The notes under the pieces are model-generated. The model did not search any database and was not told where the DNA came from. It worked only from the letters and a program-made list of their open reading frames with translations. Below, piece after piece: positions 55,434-64,000 of a stretch of 64,000 nt of DNA. A program made the translations under genes and the position numbers. The stretch is taken from contig JAYKKR010000006.1 in assembly GCA_036971615.1 (NCBI GenBank), forward strand, positions 806,001 through 870,000, given 5' to 3'. The stretch's first letter is position 1, and each line of letters begins with the position of its first letter. The stretch comes from Amyloporia xantha (taxonomy: Eukaryota; Basidiomycota; Agaricomycetes; Polyporales; Adustoporiaceae).

Positions 55434-57445
55434 ATGGACGACAAAGTCTCGAATCTGCTGACATGGTCGCTGCACAATGGCGTGGATATTGATCCAGCTG
55501 TTCACTTGACGGTAGATGGACCGTCCACGGGAGTAGCAGTCTTTTCCAAACAATCCATTTCGTCCGACACCACAAGCGAGTGGAATGTCCTAGCTTATGT
55601 ATGCTTCAGACGCTGATACGTCATGACTGTCAGTTGTCCGCATATCCGACAAGGCAATATTGTCTCTCAGATCATCGTCTCTTGCAGACCGGATCCCTTT
55701 TGTTCCTTACGGCCATGATGGGCATCTCGCATTGTCAACTGCACTTTATTTTGAAATGTCTGTCAACTTACCTGCAATTCTCGCCGACATAGACTGACGC
55801 ACGAACAGCTTGGAAGGCTCAGCCTCTAAATGGCATGGATATTTGCAATCTCTGCCGTCTCTCCCGGTCCCTATTGCGCTCTTTTGGGGTCTCGATATTG
55901 CATTCCTAGATGACGAAGATGGGAAGGAAGCGAAGCTGTGGTTACAGGGCACAGAGGTCGCTAAGGAGCTTCGTGGCGATAGCGGGATCGCCTTGATGGT
56001 ATGCTGAAACACGTTCGTTTTCGTTTTCGATGCGACCAGTCTTTTAGGAAGAGGTGCAAGCATACTACTCGTCTGTTGTCCTACCTTTGATGTCTGAACT
56101 CGGACGGCCGAGTACGCTGTACGGCTACCTCCACGCCTATTCTCTGGTGAGCTCTCGAGCGTTCATCGTGAATGCATATCACGGAATCTCAATGGTGCCC
56201 ATAGCGGATGCGTGCGTGGGCCATTATAATTCTTGCGAACCTTGATCACAAATATCTTGTTTTGTTCATCCCGACTGAATAGGTTTAATCATAGTTCGGA
56301 ACATCATGTGCGTCTCGAGGTTAGTCAGACCTGTTAGTGAACTAGCTTCGCGACCTAACGTCTGATAGACCGAAACCGACGTTTGTCCCATCTGCGGCTC
56401 CCTAACTGAGTGTGCCCACGACCGCGAAGACGATTCAGCTGGTTCTCCGACGTCGGAAAATCCATCAACGCAATCGTCATTCTCCGACTCCCTGAACCGC
56501 TCCATAAGTGAGATGGTCGCGATTAGGCCCATCCAGCCGAATACAGAAATATACAACACATACGGCTCGCGTCTTGGAAACTCAACACTTCTCGCGCGAT
56601 ACGGCTTCATGCTCGACGGGAACGAGAACGATATCATCTCGTGGGACCTGTCCGAGCATGACCTTCTGGCTGATGGGTGTGGCGAGCCACCACTCTACGT
56701 TTCGGCATCGGAATTTGCTGAGCTGTATCGGAAGCTCGTCAAGGCGTGGTTGCGCTCGATGAGCTCTATCCCCGCTGACAGTAGCGCACTATTTTATAGG
56801 CCTATCGTCGAGGAGGGCGAGGGAATGAAGTATGTTGGTTGGCAGTCGTTGCTATGCATTAATAGCGATGCACAGATCAGCATACAGCTATGGCTATATG
56901 CTGCATTATGGAGTATTGTCACTCTGTCCCGCGATACACAGCTCATTGATGAGCAACTTCCGGATATGCAAAGCGTCTCTGAGCTAATTTTATTCCTTGG
57001 GAGAGTGATCGATGAACAGCTGCAAATTGAAATGGCAATGGACAGCGAAGAGGAGTATAGTTGTCCTTTGGATAAATCTGAGATGCTTGTGAGTATTATC
57101 ACCTATCGCCATGCGCTCTGCATCATCTAACAATTCAATGTAGGCCACGGTCGTTCTCAGGGGTATCGCCGAAACGATCTCCTCATTATGCACACGCCGT
57201 CTGGCACGGATGGGCAAGCGGCCGGAACTGAGTACGGGAGAGTTAGGCGACCTACTTGACGTTGAGTCCCTGCCTTCGGATCTATCGCAAGACTAACGAC
57301 GTACGTCCTGAAGGGGCTGGCTGAGGACAGGACCAAGACCCGTCTCGCACTGATGGAAGTTATCGCTGAAAGATCGATCTTGGAGAGCTGTTATGCGACG
57401 TGGCGAGAATTTCAGGATGAATTAGTGGGCAGATATAAATCATGA
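55434..57445 (+). CDS. SET-domain protein (RKM4/SETD6-like protein lysine methyltransferase)
   Basis: ATG at 55434: MDDKVSNLLTWSLHNGVDID then the first SET strand GPSTGVAVFSKQSI. Introns separate ILSLRSSSLADRIPFVPYGH (from about 55645), SASKWHGYLQSLPSLPVPIA (about 55815) and EEVQAYYSSVVLPLMSELGR (about 56048). YGYLHAYSLVSSRAFIVNAY is followed by the SET core FNHSSEHHVRL (about 56282), a Cys-containing insert (CPICGSLTECAHDR) and EMVAIRPIQPNTEIYNTYGS, in which N-T-Y-G is the conserved end of SET. A long helical Rubisco-LSMT-type region follows. S-adenosylmethionine-dependent methylation of a cytosolic or ribosomal protein is the likely role, inferred from the family. Near 57285 the frame must change: one frame ends SLPSDLSQD, another gives LTTYVLKGLAEDRTKTRLAL to a stop at 57445, so either an intron or an indel lies there. 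Confidence 0.85.
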
Positions 57446-59155
57446 GCTATTGTGATGACTAACGTTCGGCCAGTAATCGTCGTTTTATCAGTAACGAACC
57501 CATATAGTCTGAGTGTTTCTGTTAGAGACAGACACTCGCATGCTACCCCATCGCATGTAGTGACGCTTCTTACGATCTAGTCCCAGTTGGCTAACCTGCC
57601 ACATCCGGAATCTCAATCGCACGGCTGATGGTGCTTACAGATTGTCCCGTACGTAAGTATCGTGCACTCACATTGTATCATGCTTTCTCGAATCGCAATT
57701 GAAAGCATGCTTCATACTTTTCATTGTTTTATCTCGCACACACGGATTGTTCATGACAATCCCTGACAGGGTTTTGGTAGGTGCAGCTGTGCAGCGCAAT
57801 TATTGATGACAATATTATTCACGATCGTTCGCTGTATCTAGGAATCTTAGATATCACTGCTCCAGCACCTCTCCCTGTTCTGTTGAGCAATGATTCACGT
57901 GAACCATGTCACTTCGAGTGCCACTCGATGATCATCGCTGTAGCGTAGGGATTCCCGAGGCTTGCGGCGAACACTCGGCGATGGGGAAATCGCCGGTTCA
58001 TGAATGATATCAAACGATATGACATGACACTAGGATCATGTTGGTCGAGGCTATTCTCCGCAATCAACAGGACCTTGGATCTCGTAGCTTCAACGTCGGT
58101 TCCTTGTGCTGCCACCCGCATTTCGTGACCGCTGCAAATGCAACTCTCAAGACAGGAGGACAAAGCGTAAGGAGAAACGACAAATCCTGGTCGCTGGCAT
58201 CCACTGAACTGTTGACTGTCATGTTTGTATCATAATGGACTGACGTGTGATCCCCCTTTCCTCTGATGAAAGGCTGTCGTTCCTTCTGAGGCTATGTATT
58301 CACTAAGGTATTTGTGCAGCATCTATCTATCATCAAAATCCCTACTTGAAACGTCATAGCAGAAGGTCTGTCCCTTCTTCTGAGGTTATGTATCAACGAA
58401 AGTCATTGTACAGCGTCTATCTATCATCAAAAGTCATGCTTGAAAGAGACATGGCAGTTCATGAACGTTTGTCTAGATAATCTGGCGAAGCTGCAGTGCG
58501 ATGTCGAACCGCAGTCAGAAATAGGTTGGCGGCGTTGAACTAACCGTCCTGGTAACCGCGCTCTGATACGCTAGTGAGTGGACAGCATGGGAGTCCTCAC
58601 TCCTATAATCTCCATTGGGCTTTGATCATTAACGGCAGCACATTTTGTCTTCTCGAAGGGTCCTTTTCCCTTAGTAACATCCAGATATGTACATCTTCAC
58701 TTCAAAACGCTCAACGGCTGGCTGATCTATCCCGAGTTGTACAGCATGGCTGCCTTCCTTTTGACGGTACGGTGACTCAAACGTGATGGTCTCTGAATTG
58801 GTTCGTCGGATGCTAGGAGCTGGAATATGGTTGCCAGACATTAAGGACCTTACAGAGAACGGTCATCAATACACTGACAATATACGACCGTATATTTGTA
58901 TTGTTGCAGTGGAAATTCTGTCGGCTGTCCATGCCGCACATCCGTTCCACGCCACCTCAGAAGATTTATAAGGACCGATGGATAGCCAGGGTAACCATAA
59001 AACTTCGTCTAAAGTGAGTGCGGAGCCAAGATTGACGTTTTACAAGGAAGACATCTGACGAATAACCCTCATCTCCGCCCGCAAGCCCAAGTCTCTCATA
59101 AGTGTCCTTGAACCCACGTTCCCCTTTCTACCAGTACGTCCACTCCTCCAATAAA
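57446..59155. other. Long intergenic region
   Basis: No gene recognised apart from the tandem repeat at 58269-58445. Small plus-strand frames at 58574-58971 show no domain. Confidence 0.4.
58269..58445 (+). repeat. Imperfect tandem duplication, unit about 90 bp
   Basis: Copy 1 (58269-58351) and copy 2 (58361-58445) share AAGG-CTGTC, CTTCTGAGG-TATGTAT, and TCTATCTATCATCAAAA followed by GCTTGAAA or ACTTGAAA. The copies differ at about one base in six. Function unknown. Confidence 0.75.
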
Positions 59156-60774
59156 ATGTCAATGTCACCAGAAGAAATTGCGTTGGGGTAGGTTCTTATC
59201 TCCGTTTCAGCTATCTTGGGAGTTCAATCATGATTCGCAGGTTTGTTCGGAGCTACCTGGATGTTGAAAATTATCTTTATTTCGCAATAACTAGTACTCT
59301 CCTCCTCGATTGACTGATGACAACAATAGCTCATGTCTGCGTGTAGCGATGTGTTGGTATGACTTCTTCCTGACACTGGACCGTGAGGTCAAGTACATAT
59401 GGAAAAGCAAGTTGTCATTCGCCACTGTGCTATTCTATGGCTATAGATACCCTGCACTGATCAACATGGTCTTCGAATTGCTTGCTCGAAGGTCGTTTCC
59501 CAGCTGGCAGTCCTATCCAGTGAGTCTAGCGCAGTGATAATCGGCGAAACTGACTGGTACTGTGTAATATTATACCAGAGGTCAGACTTTGCAGAATCGT
59601 ATCTCTGTTCACGATGTTTGATTAGGTTTGCCCTAGCTGTGGCATTATTCAGCGTTTTCAAATGGCATTAGACCTCACAGTCCTGGTCAGCGCTACAGGC
59701 AAGTGTTTTCGTATGCATAAAAAACATTGCCTTTCAACCTAACAACATCCGTAGCATTCGCAGCCTTACGTGTATACGCGATCTTCGAGCGGAAGAAATG
59801 GCTCTTCAACCTCGTTCTGATATCTGGTCTCGTGAATCCAGCCATATCTGTCGTACGTCGCACTACTACTAGATAGCACATCTTTGTTCAAGGGGTATAC
59901 TACTCTAGTACATCTTCGTTGTGTCCGAGCCTGAACTGGACGCTGTAAAAGAATTTCAAGCGTGCATGTTGGATATCATAGGCCCGGTACACCGTTATGA
60001 GGAGTAAGTGACAATACTCGACATACGAGGGACCCTCATTCATCTTAATGCAGTTGTAGGTGTCGCTTTTCGTTTAGACATGTAGTTGTTTGAACCTGAA
60101 CGGTGAACATTTTCCAAAGTGATGATAATAGCTCGAGCCGCCTCTTTGCTTTCTGACGGTCTAGTGCTAGCTTTGACGATGATGAAGACCTTCCATATAA
60201 AGGGGACAAATGAAATGTCCTACAACGCGATGGAGATACTTCAAGAGATACTCCTCAAGGACAGTGAGTGCCATCGCCAGGGTAAGAAGCGGCGGATCAC
60301 TGATGACTCTTCTATGATCCTCAGCGGCCTTGTGTTTTGCGTTAGTGGTGGTCCTCTCATTGTGTGTTTTGAGTGGGTCCTCAGCGGTCTGCACAGACTT
60401 CTTTGTGTCGTCAACATAATTGGTATCGCCACTGGCCGATTGACACAGGTGAGCCTCAGAGAATTCTCGAGGCGTTGATGGCCCAGTTCATACGGTTCTT
60501 CTACACCACAGTTCATAGAAATATGGACAACGTGGACAGCGATGTAAGATGTGGCCCCATCCTTCTTATCTCTGCTGACTGACTTGTTTTCAGCTCAACT
60601 TCCGTCTTGCTTTCCCGTCTCGCCTTGGATCTTCGGGAGGGAAATGCAGCTGCCATCGATCCTATCTCCCATGAAGAACTGATGAGCCGTACGTTAGGCA
60701 CCCTGAATTTTGCTCCAGCAGTAGAAGACTCCCTGACCGATTCGACCAACCGCGGTTCGGATGACGCCGCTTAA
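59156..60774 (+). CDS. DUF6533 multi-pass membrane protein, copy G
   Basis: ATG at 59156 (MSMSPEEIALG, then gtaggt). Exon 2 reads FVRSYLDVENYLYFAITS; the signature exon has AMCWYDFFLTLDREVKYIWK and YGYRYPALINMVFELLARRS (59345-59505). Then come IIQRFQMALDLTVLVSATG (about 59645-59700), FAALRVYAIFERKKWLFNLV with LISGLVNPAISV (59755-59850), IIARAASLLSDGLVLALTMM (60123-60182) and SVLLSRLALDLREGNAAAID (60602-60660). The tail ends at stop 60772-60774. It is read toward copy H with only about 220 bp between their stops. No frame damage noticed. Confidence 0.82.
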
Positions 60775-60997
60775 ACTACTGAATTATGCACCGACCGGAG
60801 CAACCGAGTCCTTTACGAGATGAGCTGAAATTGAGACTGATAGAACATTGTGGCTGTTGACAATGTATTTCCTCGATGGATTGAATGTAAAATAGTCCGA
60901 TTGCATCACAGTTGTGAGAAGGCATTCGTAGTTATCTCTCGTAACGTAACAAAAATCTTGGCCAGCAGACCCCTCCACAATTGAACCACACATATCA

Positions 60998-62662
60998 TCA
61001 AGCGCAGCCAGAGGGGTTATCTGTGTCATCGATTTCCGCTCTAACTCCATTTGAACTCCTTGGTGAATTTCCGACTGCAGTAGAGTAGCTCGCGAAGCGC
61101 ATCGTACTTCCGACCATCTCATGGCCAACAGATGCATCAGTATAGAACTCTGAGCTGCTTTCAGCACTGGCCTCACGAAGGTCCAATGCAAGGCGTGAGA
61201 GCAAAACTGAGGTCAAGCTGCACAGTGCATAAAACATCAATTCATGCGCGCAAGAAATACACGCCATTCTTACCCGCAGGTCCACGTCGCCCACACCTCT
61301 ATAAACTGGGTTCAAAAAAGTAATGTGAGCCAATGATAAAGGGACGTCGTAGTCATTAGCCTCGCCTCAGTCAGACGGCTGGTTCCAATACCGATCACAG
61401 TAATGATACAGAGTAGCCTGTGTTCAACCTTGTCAATTCCGATGGAAGAGGATTTGTTCATACGTTTCACTCACCCGAAGCAAATCGCCGCTGGAAAGCA
61501 TCAGCATTCAAGTCTTTCAGCATCTCATACCAGTCTTACTAAGCCGTAATTTTACGTACTGTCTTTTAAGAGTACATCGGACAGTGATGTCCTCGAATTG
61601 ACAGGCAGCATTACTAGGCGTCCCTTTCGTAGCGTTTTCATGCAAGTGAGGCCCAAGGCAAGAATTTCGGAAACGATCGAGGAAGCCCTAGCCACCATCA
61701 CCACTGTCTAAACGTGTCAGCATTCTATACCCGCGCTACTTGCATCATATCACGCACAGCTGGAGGGGTGAAATAATCAACAAGCACTGCACTAACGATT
61801 GATGATACATACTGTTCATAGAGATGCTGGTCCCCCGTGATCTCTAAAGTACATATTTGCTGACCTAGCACGACAGCTACCTTCGGTGCAGAGTGCACAT
61901 ACAACCACTAAGTGCTCTCTACTATGAATATACTGGCACTCTAGCCGAAAAGAGACGCACGATGGAGACAGCTGGATTGACCATGCCAGATAGTAAGACG
62001 GCATCGAACAACCACATTTTCCGGTTGAATATTGCATATACACGCAGTGCAGCGAATACTATCAACAGAGGCAGAAAGTCCGCTGATTAACCTGAGGTCA
62101 ACATAATGGAGCGCCACCTACTCACCGGTGGCACTAAAGAGAACGATGAGCTTTAGCGCCATCTGTACGCGCAAGCCAATCGCGCAGCTAATTGAGGTCC
62201 ATCAGCGACTGCAAGATACAATACACATATAAGATATCTAACATCTGCTCAAGGAAAATTCAGACATAGATACAGACACCGCACTACATATGCACATACC
62301 TTATCTGCCTGCCAGATATGCCACGATATCCGTTCAAGTAACTCTAAAATCATGTTCACCAACGCAGGATACCTGAAGCCGTAGAACAAGAGCGTCGCGA
62401 GCGATTGCTCAGCCGTCCATATATGTTTAATTTCACGATCGAGAGTCAAGACAAAATCATAACACCACAGAGCTGAAGTCAAGATGAGCCATATGTCTAT
62501 GTGAGGCGACAAAAATGGAACGTACTGGTTACTGAGTAGTACAAGCAGTTGCTGAGGTACAAGTAAAACTGGACGGAGCTTTGGAGATAGACGTGAGCAC
62601 CATTTTACCACGACCGCATGCAAATACACGTACGCATAGGCTGTGTCTTTGGACGTCGTCAT
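60998..62662 (-). CDS. DUF6533 multi-pass membrane protein, copy H
   Basis: ATG at 62662 (MTTSKDTAYAY, then gtacgt). The signature exon reads ALWCYDFVLTLDREIKHIWT and YGFRYPALVNMILELLERIS (62475-62325). FAALRVYAIFNRKMWLFDAV with LLSGMVNPAVSI lies at about 62058-61970, VARASSIVSEILALGLTCMK at about 61697-61640, then LRKGRLVMLPVNSRTSLSDV and SVLLSRLALDLREASAESSS (61215-61155). The tail ends at 60998. The loop has SEILALGLTCMKT in place of SDGLVLALTxMKT, the most divergent version among the copies of this type. It is convergent with copy G. Confidence 0.8.
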
Positions 62663-64000
62663 ATATGAGGATTGGAGGATTGGGAAGATAGGTTTGACTC
62701 TGAAGCTGCAGTTCTTGGAGTGCTGTGATTAAATGATTGTGAAAGTGAATTGTTCATCTATCGCCATGAGATGCCTGATGGCTCCTTGGGACCACCTTCT
62801 TTTAACACTAAATTTGTGCTGGCAGGAATGGAACAACTGGAGTAAGTGATTCTGTGCTTCCACTTGGTGTCTTGACGATTGAAATGAGATGAACAGTCAG
62901 ACGAATGCACTGCCCTCGACCACAAATGCTTGTCAATACAGCTCCTGGATTTTCTTCTCATTCCCCTCCTGCGCACAAGCGGGGGCGGTGCAACTCCCAT
63001 AACGTCGCATACGAGTCCCGCGAACACATGGACCGGTGAACGCTTTGGTAGCACGTAAAGACAGATAGAGGCGCCGTGCACTAGTATATGAGCAAACCAC
63101 TTACATTACGCGTTGCACGGCTTAGTTCGACTGCCGACAGGTGGTTTCATCGCTGTCACCTCACCATATGCAACCCTTCCACAATTCCAGAGTACTTGAT
63201 TTTGCGCTTGACTTCTGATTCGTGAAGCGAACAATTAGCTTCTGATTTGGGACAGCCTGCGTAATCGATGTCAGACAACGCCCACCGGGATTCTGCTCGA
63301 TCGGATAATATCTGCAATGTATATCCGTACAGCGTTGGGATCCGGAGCTTCGATAAAAATTCACATGCTATGCAGCAATTCAATTGGGATCGACGACATC
63401 GTCCCTCTGTCAGTCGTAGACGGCACCAATGTGGTATGTATCACACCTAATCCGTCGTAATGCGGACTCGCGGAGTCCATACCTTCCGCGGGCTCTACGA
63501 CCTGGCTCGGCTGAGATGGTCTTGGCTCAGTACTCATGCCAACCGTTAGTGTAAGTACCGCGCCGCGTACTCAATTGGAGAGAGGGGGTAAAAATCTCTA
63601 TTAAACACCTGAGTACTAAACGAAAATCAATACCGTGAACTTTCATGCATTGTCCTGACTCCTCTGGTCACATAAATTACAGCGTATATGCGAAGCCGCT
63701 CACCTTTGGATGTGAAATGATGTGCTTGCGATGCAGAAGGTGAGATGGCACGATTTTCCACCGTATGTTATACAAAAGAAATGATACATGAGCGTAGTAC
63801 ACTGTATAGAGCAGTCGGACGAACTTTTGCCAGGAGCCCCAAACGCGGTCGACTGATCACGGGAGCGTGTAATACGAATGTGACGGTACGCTGCGGCACT
63901 TGGACTGGACTGTCCTTCATTCTTACCTCGTCCTTGCTGCCATATGCTACAGCCTTTTCGGAAAACCTTGACCATATTTCTATCGAATATCACTTGTCTT
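62663..64000. other. No gene recognised
   Basis: Several minus-strand frames of 67-107 codons are present (62758-63081, 63156-63383, 63700-63993), but none shows a domain or convincing splice context. One may be part of a gene continuing outside the window. Confidence 0.35.

Noticed and set aside
62758..63993. Minus-strand frames of 67-107 codons at the right edge
   Set aside because: No domain, no convincing splice sites and no consistent frame; not enough to call a gene.

Overview
The window is nuclear DNA of a filamentous basidiomycete, most likely an agaricomycete and perhaps a polypore. The evidence is many short introns of about 45-70 nt with GT(R/N)NGT donors, together with families typical of that class: DUF6532, DUF6533 and DUF7918 proteins, F-box/LRR-like proteins and a Plavaka-type transposase. 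There are no operons, no CRISPR arrays and no recognisable tRNA or rRNA genes. Exon borders given here were read by eye from splice signals and reading frame and should be treated as models.

Left third (1-25 kb), mobile DNA and broken genes. A partial F-box-like gene (40-1415) is followed by a Plavaka/CACTA-like transposase on the minus strand (1579-5055). Next is a DUF6532 gene (from 5346) cut in its coding sequence by a Ty1/copia retrotransposon (8152-15188). The retrotransposon has two 304-bp LTRs that look identical, a CCTAC target duplication, a half-tRNA-iMet type primer site and a frameshift between integrase and reverse transcriptase. It also carries a non-autonomous hAT-like element (13560-14801, 8-bp target duplication) in its leader. 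Reading across the restored target site puts the DUF6532 frame back together, with the gene's end displaced to 15194-15408. From 16.2 to 19.5 kb lie remains of several genes on the minus strand: a Kel3/KLHDC4-like kelch-DUF4110 gene, an unidentified coding fragment, a CorA/ALR magnesium-transporter fragment lacking its GMN motif, and a DUF7918 fragment. Two hypothetical genes follow (20.3-21.5 kb minus, 22.1-23.5 kb plus).

Middle and right (25-63 kb), a DUF6533 membrane-protein cluster. Eight copies lie in about 37 kb: A 25.5-27.2 (+), B 34.1-35.8 (-), C 39.7-41.3 (-), D 44.5-46.3 (-), E 47.6-49.3 (-), F 51.1-52.5 (-, degenerate), G 59.2-60.8 (+) and H 61.0-62.7 (-). All share a post-membrane LLSxLxLDLRE motif and fall into two sequence types. 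Between them sit a long low-complexity C2H2-finger protein (27.6-32.8 kb), a medium-chain (zinc-binding-type) oxidoreductase flanked by direct repeats (53.1-54.4 kb), a SET-domain protein (55.4-57.4 kb), a decayed oxidoreductase fragment (39.3 kb), a long-inverted-repeat element (37.2-39.0 kb) and a Mutator-like non-autonomous element with an 11-bp target duplication (42.8-44.3 kb).

The genes do not form one evident pathway. The window reads as a rapidly changing accessory region in which a fungus-specific membrane-protein family has been duplicated among transposons and gene remnants.
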